DNA of 64,000 nucleotides from Paludibacteraceae bacterium (GCA_905233415.1 CAJOEX010000002.1:56951-120950); one strand, 5' to 3'. Positions 8,193 through 17,231 are shown, numbered from the stretch's first letter. A program made the numbers and translations. The notes: a model not told the origin generated them from the letters alone.

Positions 8193-10013
8193 TCAGGGCG
8201 TTAAACTGGCTTGAAAATAGTCGTAAACAGCCGTAGCACGGGCATTTCCGATGACTGGCTGCAACTCGGCAAGAGTAGCATTTCTGATTTTAGAAACAGA
8301 ACCGAAATGACGCAGCAGCTTCTGTTTGGAAACGGCACCAATCGCCTGTATATCGTCCAACTGACTCTTTATTTGCGCTTTGGAACGCTTGGATTTGTGG
8401 TAGGATATGGCAAAACGATGCACTTCGTCCTGAATCTGCACCATTAGGCGGAACACTTCAGACGTGACAGGCATCGAAACCTCTACAGGCGGAAATCCAT
8501 ACAGAAGCGTTTGCGTGCGATGCTTGTCGTCTTTCTTCAATCCGGCTATCGGAATTTGAAGACCTAATTGGTCTTCAACGGCTTCGCGAATCGCATGCAT
8601 TTGCCCGATTCCACCGTCTGCGATGATAAGATTCGGGAGTGGTTGCTGCTCGTCTATCAGATGCTGGTAACGACGGCGGACAACTTCCCGCATGGAAGCA
8701 TAATCATCCGCTCCTTCAACGGTTTTGATCTGGAAGCGTTTATAGTCCGACTTTGACGGTTTGCCTTTCTTAAAAACCACACAACCGGCAACGGCACTCG
8801 CTCCCTGAATGTTTGAGTTATCAAAACTGTCGATGAATACGGGCAAAGTTGGAAGTTTGAGCAGCGATTGCAATTCACCGAGAATGCGGGCTGCACGTTG
8901 CTCGGGATTCAGTTTGTCGCTTTGCCTGATTCGGTCGTTTTTATACTGCTCAACATTCTGCTTTGCGAGGTCAAGCAGCCGCTTTTTATCACCCGATACT
9001 GCAATCTGCAAATGTAAGTTTTCGTCGAATACATCGGGAATAAACGGAACAATAACGTCTTTAGTAGTGCTTCCTATCTGCTCACGCAATTCCTGCATTC
9101 CGAAAGCAAGCATTTCCTCTTTAGACTCGTCCAAATGCTTGTGATACTCGATTGTCTGGCCGGAAATAATACTACCGTTATTGAGATGAAGGATGGAGAT
9201 ATAGACATTATCGTTATTCTCGGTATAACCGAACACATCGAGTTCTCCGGCGTTTGTATTGGTAATAACAGTCTTGGAACGGAACTTTTCAAGGAGAAGG
9301 TATTTCTCCTTTATATGCTCAGCTTCCTCATATTTCATCTGCCGGGAAAGGGTGTACATCTGCTGCTCCAGCAAACGGCTAATCTCCTGGGCATCACCGC
9401 GGATAATCTTCTTGGCTTGACGAATCCACTCATTGTATTGCGCCGCTTCGGGCTTATTCTCACAGATGCCGCAACAATTATGAAGGTGGTACTTGAGGCA
9501 AACCTTGTATTTGCCTTTATCAATATTAGCTTGTGTAAGCGGCATATTGCAGGTTCGGATGGGATAGAGCTTATGAATAAGCTCAAGGAATAAGTCCACC
9601 GTGTTTCCGAAACTGTAAGGACCGAAGTATTCGCCGGCTCCCTTGACAATATTACGCGTCTTGAAAATACGCGGATAAGCCTCTTTGGTAATACAAATAC
9701 TGGGATATGATTTTCCGTCCTTGAGAAGAATATTGTAGTGCGGCTGATACTGCTTGATTAAGTTATTCTCCAAGAGAAAAGCGTCCTGCTCGGAATCGAC
9801 AACAATATACTTGATATCCGCAATATGGCGGACGAGCTGGCGGGTTTTATTGGTTTGTTGGTCTTTCTGGAAATAACTATTGACACGGCGGCGAAGATTC
9901 TTGGCTTTCCCGACATAAATAATCGTTCCTTCAGCGTTGAAGTACTGATATACTCCGGGCTTTTCGGGGAGGCGATTGAGAATGGATTTAATATGTTCGG
10001 ACATTGTAGCCAT
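8193..10013 (-). CDS. uvrC: Excinuclease ABC subunit C
   Basis: A 606-residue UvrC, the dual-incision nuclease of nucleotide excision repair. The N-terminal GIY-YIG domain is clear (PEKPGVYQYFNAEGTIIYVGKAKNL), followed by the UVR motif region (QMKYEEAEHIKEKYLLLE), the RNase H-like C-terminal nuclease (FDNSNIQGASAVAG, IADGGIGQ) and a terminal helix-hairpin-helix pair (IQAIGAVSKQKLLRHFGS). Two starts are possible, ATG at 10013 (MATMSEH) or at 10004 (MSEH). A parS-like palindrome lies 7-22 bases upstream of the first ATG. mnmG ends 31 bases upstream, so the two genes are probably co-transcribed. Confidence 0.95.
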   Translation of the reverse strand: MATMSEHIKSILNRLPEKPGVYQYFNAEGTIIYVGKAKNLRRRVNSYFQKDQQTNKTRQLVRHIADIKYIVVDSEQDAFLLENNLIKQYQPHYNILLKDGKSYPSICITKEAYPRIFKTRNIVKGAGEYFGPYSFGNTVDLFLELIHKLYPIRTCNMPLTQANIDKGKYKVCLKYHLHNCCGICENKPEAAQYNEWIRQAKKIIRGDAQEISRLLEQQMYTLSRQMKYEEAEHIKEKYLLLEKFRSKTVITNTNAGELDVFGYTENNDNVYISILHLNNGSIISGQTIEYHKHLDESKEEMLAFGMQELREQIGSTTKDVIVPFIPDVFDENLHLQIAVSGDKKRLLDLAKQNVEQYKNDRIRQSDKLNPEQRAARILGELQSLLKLPTLPVFIDSFDNSNIQGASAVAGCVVFKKGKPSKSDYKRFQIKTVEGADDYASMREVVRRRYQHLIDEQQPLPNLIIADGGIGQMHAIREAVEDQLGLQIPIAGLKKDDKHRTQTLLYGFPPVEVSMPVTSEVFRLMVQIQDEVHRFAISYHKSKRSKAQIKSQLDDIQAIGAVSKQKLLRHFGSVSKIRNATLAELQPVIGNARATAVYDYFQASLTP

Positions 10014-10019
10014 GTCAAA

Positions 10020-10035
10020 TGTTCCACGTGGAACA
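10020..10035. promoter_or_regulatory. parS-like ParB-binding palindrome
   Basis: TGTTCCACGTGGAACA is a perfect 16-bp palindrome matching the bacterial parS pattern (TGTTnCACGTGnAACA). It occupies the 31-base gap between mnmG and uvrC. parS sites cluster near replication origins and load ParB for chromosome segregation. Confidence 0.8.
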
Positions 10036-10044
10036 ATAGCAATT

Positions 10045-11919
10045 TTATCTACCTAAAAGCACAAGCAAAACCGATATATCATTCGGGCTGACACCCGGAA
10101 TACGACTGGCTTCGCCTATGGTTTTGGGCTTGATACGAGTAAGCTTCTGCCGAGCTTCGGTAGAGAGAGATTGCAGGGAATTATAGTCAAAAGACTCCGA
10201 AAGCGTGATTTGTTCCAAGCGCTGAAGTTTCTCAGCGGCCTGCTTTTCGCGATGAATATAGCCGGCATACTTGGTGTTAATCTCAGCAGACTCAACTATC
10301 TCAATCCGGCGGGTGCCAAGTGTATCAAGGAAAGCATGAAGTGAAGGAACAACTTCCGCCAAAGAATCAATGGTTACTTGCGGACGCATAACGAGGTCAT
10401 GGAGTTTGCAACCATGCTGAAGCGGAGAAATAGCATTAGCCTCAAGCCATGAATTGATTTCTTCCGGCTTGATTTTAGTATCCAAAAGGAACTGTTGCAG
10501 ATTATTGACAGCCTCCTGCTTGGCAGTATATAGGTTGTGCCGATAAGCATCCGCCAAACCCAAATTATACGACTTTTCCGTCAAGCGTTCATCCGCATTA
10601 TCCTGCCGCAGCAAAATGCGGTATTCGGCACGAGAAGTGAACATACGGTACGGTTCGTCCACTCCTTTGGTAACAAGGTCGTCAATGAGCACACCAATAT
10701 AACTTTCGTCTCTACCAAGCGTGAAAGCAGGCAAGTCGTGAATGTTTTGATGGGCGTTAATACCGGCAATCAGACCCTGTCCGGCTGCTTCTTCATAACC
10801 GGTAGTACCGTTTATCTGTCCGGCAAAGAAGAGGTTTTTAATGAGTTTGGTTTCTAACGTATGGTGAAGCTGTGTGGGATCAAAGAAGTCATATTCAATG
10901 GCATAACCCGGCCGATACATGATTACATTCTCCAATCCGGGAACGGTTTTCATAGCAGCCAATTGGACTTTCCACGGCAGACTGGAAGAGAAACCGTTCA
11001 CATAGTATTCATTGGAATCCACACCTTCCGGCTCCAAAAACAATTGATGAGCTTCTTTGTTGGCAAAAGTGATTATTTTCGTCTCAATACTTGGACAGTA
11101 ACGAGGCCCGATACTCTTAATTTGGCCATTGTATAAAGGCGAATCAGGCAAACCCTGACGCAAGGCATCATGGGTTTTCGGATTGGTATAAGTTATCCAA
11201 CAGGACATCTGCTTGAGTTCACGATGAACCGAATCCAAATAAGAGAACTGATGCCAATCTTCGTCACCTTTTTGCTCGGTCAATGCGGAGAAATCTATGC
11301 TTCTTCTGTCAATTCGGGCAGGTGTACCGGTTTTCATACGGTCTGACTTAAAACCAAATTGAACAAGTTGTTCCGTCAGCTCATAACTGGCAGGTTCGGA
11401 AGTGCGTCCACCTTTAATCTGCGCTCTACCGAAATGTAGTAAGCCGTTTAGGAATGTACCATTAGTAAGAATTACAGCCTTTGCGGACATCTCAATACCA
11501 AGCATTGTTTTCACGCCACACGTGGTGGAATCGGAGAAAATTAACTCTGTTACGACATCTTGCCAGATATAGAGATTAGCTGTATTTGAAAGGGTTTTGA
11601 CCCACTCGTTTATAAATTGTTTGCGGTCAGACTGACTACGCGGACTCCACATGGCAGGACCTTTGGAACGATTCAACATGCGGAACTGGATAGCGGAATG
11701 GTCAGTTACTTGCGCCATCTGCCCGCCAAGTGCATCAATTTCACGGACTATCTGTCCCTTTGCAATTCCGCCAACAGCGGGGTTACAGCTCATTTGGGCA
11801 ATCTTGTTCATATCCATCGTAATGAGCAAGGTTTTGCTTCCCAATCGTGCTGCAGCCGAAGCAGCTTCACAGCCCGCATGACCTGCGCCTACAACAATTA
11901 TGTCGTATTTAAAGTCCAT
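10045..11919 (-). CDS. mnmG: tRNA uridine-5-carboxymethylaminomethyl modification enzyme MnmG (GidA)
   Basis: A 624-residue FAD protein that, with MnmE, adds the carboxymethylaminomethyl group to U34 of certain tRNAs. The FAD-binding motif is DIIVVGAGHAGCEAASAAARLG at the N-terminus; MSCNPAVGGIAKGQIVREIDALGG and the conserved GPRYCPSIETKI and PGYAIEYDFFDPTQL segments follow; the C-terminal helical domain ends in SRIPGVSPNDISVLLVLLGR. Normal length. In many bacteria this gene sits next to oriC, which fits the AT-rich upstream region and the parS-like site downstream. Confidence 0.96.
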   Translation of the reverse strand: MDFKYDIIVVGAGHAGCEAASAAARLGSKTLLITMDMNKIAQMSCNPAVGGIAKGQIVREIDALGGQMAQVTDHSAIQFRMLNRSKGPAMWSPRSQSDRKQFINEWVKTLSNTANLYIWQDVVTELIFSDSTTCGVKTMLGIEMSAKAVILTNGTFLNGLLHFGRAQIKGGRTSEPASYELTEQLVQFGFKSDRMKTGTPARIDRRSIDFSALTEQKGDEDWHQFSYLDSVHRELKQMSCWITYTNPKTHDALRQGLPDSPLYNGQIKSIGPRYCPSIETKIITFANKEAHQLFLEPEGVDSNEYYVNGFSSSLPWKVQLAAMKTVPGLENVIMYRPGYAIEYDFFDPTQLHHTLETKLIKNLFFAGQINGTTGYEEAAGQGLIAGINAHQNIHDLPAFTLGRDESYIGVLIDDLVTKGVDEPYRMFTSRAEYRILLRQDNADERLTEKSYNLGLADAYRHNLYTAKQEAVNNLQQFLLDTKIKPEEINSWLEANAISPLQHGCKLHDLVMRPQVTIDSLAEVVPSLHAFLDTLGTRRIEIVESAEINTKYAGYIHREKQAAEKLQRLEQITLSESFDYNSLQSLSTEARQKLTRIKPKTIGEASRIPGVSPNDISVLLVLLGR

Positions 11920-12147
11920 TACATCATTGACAAAAGGTTATTAACACCTAATATATAAATATAGAATATTTTCTAAAAAATTCAATGTTTATTTATATAG
12001 TGTAAATATGTTAATAAGTTATGTAAGTACTTGATTATTAAGGATTTACGAAGCTATTTTTGTGTTAATTAAATGTAAATCTTGTTCAAAAACAACAGTT
12101 TTCAACATTTATCAATACTGTGTTTAGTGTAATTGTTAATAACTTGT
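11920..12147. other. Candidate replication origin region (AT-rich, DnaA-box-like words)
   Basis: A 228-base gap between corA and mnmG that is almost entirely A and T. The 9-mer TTATTAACA, one base off the DnaA box TTATNCACA, occurs at 11938-11946 (+) and as its complement at 12009-12017 and 12134-12142; TTTTCAACA, one base off TTTTCCACA, occurs near 12100. It sits beside mnmG, 1.9 kb from a parS-like site, and all genes to its left run leftward. Whether it is oriC is inference; dnaA is not in the window. Confidence 0.4.
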
Positions 12148-13098
12148 TTATAACCATTTTTTGATTCTGAAGAAGCCGAGTACAGCCAATGTAAACGCAA
12201 TCATCAATCCAATAGCCCAGAGGTATCCATGCGACCAATGGAGTTCCGGCATCACGTCAAAGTTCATGCCGTACATACTTGCTATCAAAGTTGGCGGCAG
12301 GAAAATAATGTTAATAACTGTGAAAATCTTGATTATCTTGTTCTGTTCGATGTTTACCAAACCAAGAAAAGTATCCTGCAGGTAGTCAAGACGGTCAAAA
12401 CCGAAACGTGTGTAATCAAAAAGTGAGTTGATATCCTTAATAATCATCGTCAGACGTGGTTGGAGTTCCTGCGGGAAGAAATCACATTTAAGGAAATTGC
12501 TGATAACACGTTGTTTGTCTATAATATTTTGACGGATGACGGTTACTTTTTCCTGCAAGTCCTTGATTTGCAACAGGAAATCTTCGTCCACGTGTTCGGA
12601 AGCTTTAGTGATTTCATCGGATAGTTTGGTAATCATATCCGTGGTATCCTCAATCAAGTCGGCATCTTTTTCAACACGGGTTTCCATCAATGCCACCAAA
12701 ACATGGAATCCTGACGGGAAATTGCGCGTATTGACAAACATTCGCTTGATAGTTTCGTTAAAACTACCCAGTTCGGCGTCATGAGAAGTCACAAGAATGT
12801 TGTTTTTGACAATAAAGTTAACCGGCTCGACTTCGAAATTAGAGTGAAGGAAGTTACTGTTGGCAACAATAGAATCGTCTGTCTGGATATAACGGGACGA
12901 CATCTCGATTTCCTCCATTTCTTCGTCTTCCTGAATATCAATCTTGAGGAAACCTTCCAGTGTATCCTCAGTTTTGTCGCTTACATCGAGCAAATCGATC
13001 CAAATAATATCCTTTTTATCAAGTTCCTTCAGTGCGCCGATTGTTTTTGCGACTTTGATTTTATCGTTGTCTTTATAAAATATTCTCAGTTCTGACAT
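12148..13098 (-). CDS. corA: CorA family magnesium/cobalt transporter
   Basis: A 316-residue CorA-type channel. The long cytoplasmic N-terminal domain (about 1-250) ends in the stalk helix, followed by two C-terminal transmembrane helices (IIFLPPTLIASMYGMNFD and YLWAIGLMIAFTLAVLGFF). The YGMN signature after the first helix is intact, which is the selectivity motif for Mg2+. The C-terminus is the usual short basic tail (RIKKWL). It overlaps the 3' end of rsmA by 13 bases, so it is probably translated from the rsmA message. Confidence 0.92.
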   Translation of the reverse strand: MSELRIFYKDNDKIKVAKTIGALKELDKKDIIWIDLLDVSDKTEDTLEGFLKIDIQEDEEMEEIEMSSRYIQTDDSIVANSNFLHSNFEVEPVNFIVKNNILVTSHDAELGSFNETIKRMFVNTRNFPSGFHVLVALMETRVEKDADLIEDTTDMITKLSDEITKASEHVDEDFLLQIKDLQEKVTVIRQNIIDKQRVISNFLKCDFFPQELQPRLTMIIKDINSLFDYTRFGFDRLDYLQDTFLGLVNIEQNKIIKIFTVINIIFLPPTLIASMYGMNFDVMPELHWSHGYLWAIGLMIAFTLAVLGFFRIKKWL

Positions 13099-13865
13099 GG
13101 TTGTAATAATTTTGTGAGGTTAATAAACTCTTCAACAGATAATTGTTCCGGTCGTTTGGTCAGGTAGTTTTCCAGCTTTGCTTCATCGGTAATAAATTCG
13201 TGAAGCGAGTTTCGCAATTGTTTTCGTCGCTGGTTAAAAGCCGTTTTGACAACCGTTTTGAAAAGCCGTTCGTCGCAGTCAAGAGACGTACGGCTGTTTC
13301 GTCGTAATCGTACCACAGCCGATTTGACTTTCGGCGGCGGATTGAATACATTTTCGTCAACTGTGAACAAATATTCTATATCGTACCATGCCTGCAGCAG
13401 GACGCTGAGGATGCCGTATGCTTTTTTGCCCGGTTTGGAGGCAATCCGTTCAGCTACTTCCTTCTGAATCATGCCTGAACATACCGGAATTCGGTCTTTA
13501 TAGTCAAGCACTTTGAAGAAAATTTGGCTGCTTATATTGTAGGGATAATTGCCAATAACGCCGAATTCACCGGCAGGAAAGACGTTGTTAAGGTCCAATT
13601 TAAGGAAGTCTCCTTCAATAAGTTTGAGTTCGGGATACCATTCCTTAAGGTATGCCACCGACTCGCGGTCCAATTCAATAGCCGTGAGGTTGATATTCGG
13701 ATTTTGGAGCAGGAATTGCGTGAGCACGCCCATTCCGGGACCGATTTCCAGAACGGGGAACTTCTCCGACACAGTCGGATTGATGGTCTCAGCAATCTTC
13801 CGGGCGACACCAAGGTCTTTCAAGAAGTGCTGACCCAGCGATTTCTTGGCGCGTACTTTTTGCAT
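13086..13865 (-). CDS. rsmA: 16S rRNA dimethyladenosine transferase RsmA (KsgA)
   Basis: Dimethylates the two adjacent adenines in helix 45 of 16S rRNA. Motifs: KSLGQHFLKD at the N-terminus, SAM site VLEIGPGMGVLTQFLL, catalytic NYPYNISSQIFF and NPPPKVKSAVVRL. The ORF track starts at 13979, but that is upstream of the promoter at 13949-13980; the first in-frame ATG inside the transcript is at 13865 (MQKVRAKKSLGQHF), giving 259 residues, the usual length. It overlaps corA at its 3' end. Its promoter faces that of the divergent gtrA-like gene. Confidence 0.93.
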   Translation of the reverse strand: MQKVRAKKSLGQHFLKDLGVARKIAETINPTVSEKFPVLEIGPGMGVLTQFLLQNPNINLTAIELDRESVAYLKEWYPELKLIEGDFLKLDLNNVFPAGEFGVIGNYPYNISSQIFFKVLDYKDRIPVCSGMIQKEVAERIASKPGKKAYGILSVLLQAWYDIEYLFTVDENVFNPPPKVKSAVVRLRRNSRTSLDCDERLFKTVVKTAFNQRRKQLRNSLHEFITDEAKLENYLTKRPEQLSVEEFINLTKLLQPCQN

Positions 13866-13891
13866 TTTCTTGGTGATAGTCGTCCATAAAA

Positions 13892-13923
13892 TTTGTGTAA
13901 TTAAAAAATTTGTTGTACTTTTG
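13892..13923 (+). promoter_or_regulatory. Promoter of GtrA-like gene
   Basis: TTTG at 13892-13895, 20 bases, TACTTTTG at 13916-13923. Transcription would start near 13930 and run through the opposing rsmA promoter. Confidence 0.7.
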
Positions 13924-13948
13924 CAGCGTTTTTTCTGCAAATTCGCGG

Positions 13949-13980
13949 CAAAAGTACTGCTTTTATTTGAAATATGCAAA
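13949..13980 (-). promoter_or_regulatory. Promoter of rsmA
   Basis: Minus-strand TTTG at 13977-13980 and TACTTTTG at 13949-13956 with a 20-base spacer. It faces the gtrA promoter. Confidence 0.7.
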
Positions 13981-13984
13981 AAAA

Positions 13985-14473
13985 ATGAATAAATTAGCGC
14001 ATTTTATCACAGAAATTATAGATTTTTTCTATAAACCATTCCAAAAATTGCTTCCTGAGCAACTTTTTCGCTATGCTGCGTGTGGTGGCGGGAACATGGT
14101 TTTGGACTGGATGCTGTATTTCCTCATCTATAATTTTGTCATCGGGCACGAACTGGTTTATTTTTCGATTTTCGGCCATCAGCTTTGCCTGACACCGCAT
14201 ATTGCAACCATTTGTGTTGTGTTTCCGATAACGCTTCTGACCGGTTTCTGGCTGAATAAATACGTCACTTTCACGCAGTCTTCGCTACATGGTTTCAGAC
14301 AGTTGATGCGCTATGTGATGATTGTGGCGGTCAATTTGGCAATCAACTATTTCGGACTGAAGTTGTGCGTTGAAGTTTGGGGCTGGTATCCGACGCCGAG
14401 TAAGATGTTCATTACGATGATTACGGTTTGCATCTCATTCTTCGGTCAAAAGTATTTCAGTTTCCGGAAATAA
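13985..14473 (+). CDS. GtrA-like membrane protein
   Basis: A 162-residue protein of the GtrA/DPMS flippase-like family with four predicted membrane helices (MVLDWMLYFLIYNFVI, IATICVVFPITLLTGFWL, LMRYVMIVAVNLAINYFGL, FITMITVCISFFGQKYF). The family motifs FRYAACGGGNMVLDW near the N-terminus and GFWLNKYVTF in the middle are present, and the C-terminus ends in the usual FFGQKYFSFRK. GtrA proteins are thought to flip lipid-linked sugars for cell-surface polysaccharides. The start at 13985 (MNKLAHF) is preferred to the ORF-track start at 13910, which lies within the promoter. Single-gene unit closed by the terminator at 14473-14508. Confidence 0.88.
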   Translation: MNKLAHFITEIIDFFYKPFQKLLPEQLFRYAACGGGNMVLDWMLYFLIYNFVIGHELVYFSIFGHQLCLTPHIATICVVFPITLLTGFWLNKYVTFTQSSLHGFRQLMRYVMIVAVNLAINYFGLKLCVEVWGWYPTPSKMFITMITVCISFFGQKYFSFRK

Positions 14474-14508
14474 AAAAGGTGTGCCGTTGTTTGGCACACC
14501 TGATTTTT
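14473..14508. terminator. Bidirectional terminator between gtrA-like gene and pepD
   Basis: Stem AGGTGTGCC (14478-14486) pairs with GGCACACCT (14493-14501), flanked by an A-run on the left and a T-run on the right, so it can end transcription from both convergent genes. Confidence 0.85.
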
Positions 14509-15955
14509 ACAGTGCTTTGAGAATCGCCAGCGTGTAGTGATGTAGTTTCTGCACGGTGGCAATATTCACGCGTTCATCGGGTGAATGCGGGTGTTCGATG
14601 GTCGGTCCGAAGGAAATCATTTCCATTCCCGGATAGTTGCGGCCGATGATACCGCACTCCAAACCGGCGTGAATGGTTACAACACGCGGTGTAGTGCCGA
14701 ATTCTTTGTTGTAAACATCCTTCATCGTTGCCAGCAGACTGCTCTTGAAGTTGGGTTTCCAGCCCGGATAGGCGCCTGAGAACTGCACATCTGCTCCTGC
14801 CAAAGCAAAGGCGGAGTGGATGATTTGCTTGAGTTCTTCCTTGCGGCTCTCCACACTCGAGCGGGTAAGGCAGAAGGCCGTCACTTTGTTGTTTTCCGTC
14901 TTAATCATCGCGAGGTTATTGCTGGTTTCAACGATGTCCGGCATTTCCGGAATCATGCGGTAAACACCGTGCGGGCATAATGTGATTGCGTGAATGAGGA
15001 AATCCTGTACATCTTCCGGCATTTCGGTTTGCGGGCAGGTAATTTCTTCGGCGGTAAGATGGATATTGTCTTCGATTCCATCGAACTCGCGTATGAATAA
15101 ATCCTCGTATTCATCGACTAATTCCAAAAATTCTTCCTTACTTTCGGCAGGAATAGTCACCACAGCAGATGCCTCACGCGGAATGGCATTACGCAGGCTT
15201 CCGCCTTCCACACATGCCAAGCGTGCTTCATAATTGGCAACGGCATCTTTGAGTAGGCGGAACAGCAGTTTGATGGCATTTGCACGCTGCAGATGGATGT
15301 CGCAGCCGGAGTGACCGCCTTTGCAGCCTGTCAGACTGATTTTCAAGGCAATATCACCTTCTTCCACCTCCACCGGTTGGAAATCAAAGGTGGCCGTGGT
15401 ATCCACACCTCCGGCGCAACCGACATAGAGTTCGCCTTCCGTTTCCGAATCCAGATTGAGCAGGTATTTGCCTTGCAGCAGACCGCCTTTGAGGTCGAAA
15501 GCACCGTACATACCTGTTTCTTCGTCAACCGTGAAGAATGCCTCCAATGGCGGATGAACAGCCGATTTGTCGGCAAGAATCGCCATAGCGGTAGCTACAC
15601 CGATACCGTTGTCAGCGCCAAGCGTGGTGCCGTCCGCTGTTACCCATTCTTTATTATCCTCCACATAAGCCTTAATCGGGTCTTTCTCAAAGTCAAATGC
15701 CACATCCGAGTTCTTCTGCGGAACCATATCCATATGTCCTTGCAGAATCACTCCCGGATGGTTTTCGTAGCCCGGGGAAGCGGGTTTGCGGATGATGACG
15801 TTGCCGATTTGGTCGGTGATGGTTTCCAGACCAAGTGAACGGCCGTAGTTGGCGAGAAACTCGGAGATTTCTTTCTTTTTGCCCGACGGACGGGGAATTT
15901 GGGTAAGGCAGTGGAAATTGTTCCACAATGCCCTTGGCTCTAAATTCTGTAACAT
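14507..15955 (-). CDS. pepD: Aminoacyl-histidine dipeptidase PepD
   Basis: A 482-residue M20-family cytosolic dipeptidase. Zinc-site motifs are visible: GHMDMVPQ (first His and Asp), LGADNGIG (bridging Asp), VDEETGMYGA (catalytic and metal Glu residues) and the late IHAGLECGII. It hydrolyses Xaa-His and other dipeptides. Length is that of the PepD group, with the lid domain between residues about 190 and 390. Starts at ATG 15955; no close promoter match was seen. It converges on the GtrA-like gene and shares its terminator. Confidence 0.92.
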   Translation of the reverse strand: MLQNLEPRALWNNFHCLTQIPRPSGKKKEISEFLANYGRSLGLETITDQIGNVIIRKPASPGYENHPGVILQGHMDMVPQKNSDVAFDFEKDPIKAYVEDNKEWVTADGTTLGADNGIGVATAMAILADKSAVHPPLEAFFTVDEETGMYGAFDLKGGLLQGKYLLNLDSETEGELYVGCAGGVDTTATFDFQPVEVEEGDIALKISLTGCKGGHSGCDIHLQRANAIKLLFRLLKDAVANYEARLACVEGGSLRNAIPREASAVVTIPAESKEEFLELVDEYEDLFIREFDGIEDNIHLTAEEITCPQTEMPEDVQDFLIHAITLCPHGVYRMIPEMPDIVETSNNLAMIKTENNKVTAFCLTRSSVESRKEELKQIIHSAFALAGADVQFSGAYPGWKPNFKSSLLATMKDVYNKEFGTTPRVVTIHAGLECGIIGRNYPGMEMISFGPTIEHPHSPDERVNIATVQKLHHYTLAILKAL

Positions 15956-15995
15956 AGTATTGTCTTAAGTTAGTTATTCGTTGGATATCAGTTAG

Positions 15996-17024
15996 TTATT
16001 CCGCCGTCAGTTCGCCGCACAGATTCTGCTGTAACATGCCTTTGACGGTGTCAATATCGTCGTATTCACCGAACAAATACATCATTTTGGTGAGTAGTGC
16101 TTCGGTAGTAATATCATAGCCGGATATGACGCCTGCTTTCATCAGATTGAGCGATGTGTCGTATAATCCCATTTCCACCGACCCGGTGTTGCATTGGGTT
16201 TTGTTGACGATGATGATACCTCGCTCAACGGCTTTGCGCAATTCGTCGTACAGCCATTTGTCAGAGGGTGCGTTTCCTGCGCCGTATGTCTCCAGCACCA
16301 CGCCGCGCAGACCTTTTGTGGTCAGTAGTGAGTGTACTACCGGCTTTGTTATACCCGGGAACAGTTTGAGCACCGCTACGTTATTGTCTGTGTTTACGCG
16401 CAGATGCAGCGTTTTGCTGAGGTCGCTGTAGTAGATAAGGTGTGGCTGGTAAGTGATGTGAACACCTGCTTGTGCAAGGGCAGGGTAGTTGTACGAATTG
16501 AATGCTGTGAAATTTTCCGCATTCTTTTTGGTGGTGCGGTTTGCGCGGAACAGTTTGTCGCCGAAGAAGATTGTCACTTCCGGCACGATGGCATTTCCTT
16601 CTTCATCCTTTGCTGCGGCTATTTCGATAGCGGTCAGCAGGTTTTCTTTAGCGTCCGAACGCAGTACACCAACCGGCAACTGGCTTCCTGTGAACACGAC
16701 CGGTTTGCTTAAATTGGCAAGCATAAACGATAGTGCGGAACCCGAATAGGACATGGTGTCAGTGCCGTGCAGGATAACAAAACCGTCGTATTCATCGTAG
16801 TTGTCATAGACGGCGTGAGCCATTTTGGCCCAATTATCGGGATTGACATCGGACGAGTCAATCAGCGGGTCAAAGGGCAGAATATCCACTTTGATGTTTG
16901 ACGTGAACAACTCCGGCACAAAGGCTTTGAAGGTATTCAAGTCTGCCGGATGCAGGGCGTTTGTTTGCTTGTTCTGCACCATGCAAATCGTTCCGCCGGT
17001 AAGTATGAGCAGTACTTTATCCAT
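15996..17024 (-). CDS. ansA: L-asparaginase, type I cytoplasmic
   Basis: A 342-residue asparaginase converting asparagine to aspartate and ammonia. The two nucleophile motifs are intact: LTGGTICM near residue 9 (first Thr) and FVILHGTDTMSYSGSALSFML (second Thr with Asp). GSQLPVGVLRSDAKENLLTA is typical of type I enzymes (E. coli AnsA), and there is no signal peptide, so it is cytosolic. The promoter's -7 box (17033-17040) lies about 9 bases upstream of the ATG, giving an almost leaderless message. Confidence 0.92.
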   Translation of the reverse strand: MDKVLLILTGGTICMVQNKQTNALHPADLNTFKAFVPELFTSNIKVDILPFDPLIDSSDVNPDNWAKMAHAVYDNYDEYDGFVILHGTDTMSYSGSALSFMLANLSKPVVFTGSQLPVGVLRSDAKENLLTAIEIAAAKDEEGNAIVPEVTIFFGDKLFRANRTTKKNAENFTAFNSYNYPALAQAGVHITYQPHLIYYSDLSKTLHLRVNTDNNVAVLKLFPGITKPVVHSLLTTKGLRGVVLETYGAGNAPSDKWLYDELRKAVERGIIIVNKTQCNTGSVEMGLYDTSLNLMKAGVISGYDITTEALLTKMMYLFGEYDDIDTVKGMLQQNLCGELTAE

Positions 17025-17032
17025 ATCCGCCG

Positions 17033-17064
17033 CAAAATTACTACTTTTTTTTTATTTATACAAA
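17033..17064 (-). promoter_or_regulatory. Promoter of ansA
   Basis: Minus-strand TTTG at 17061-17064, 20-base spacer, TAATTTTG at 17033-17040. Confidence 0.75.
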
Positions 17065-17149
17065 TTTTTCTTACGAATTAAGGAATTTCAATCGCAAATG
17101 ATTAATTTTTCAATTGTCAAATCGTAAATCGTCCAATCGTAAATTCTTA

Positions 17150-17231
17150 TAACCCTGCGGTTACCCTGACGTTACCGACACGTTAGCCTCTTTTTTGCGT
17201 CTCGGGAGGGAGTCGAAAGGGTCTCGAAGAG
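17150..17231. repeat. Two 11-base tandem arrays, 3 copies each
   Basis: 17150-17182: TAACCCTGCGG, TTACCCTGACG, TTACCGACACG. 17199-17231: GTCTCGGGAGG, GAGTCGAAAGG, GTCTCGAAGAG. Both arrays keep an exact 11-base period while the words drift. Left part of element A. Confidence 0.8.

Noticed and set aside
9758-10042. 94-residue minus-strand ORF over the uvrC start
   Set aside because: A shadow of uvrC in another frame that happens to include the parS palindrome.
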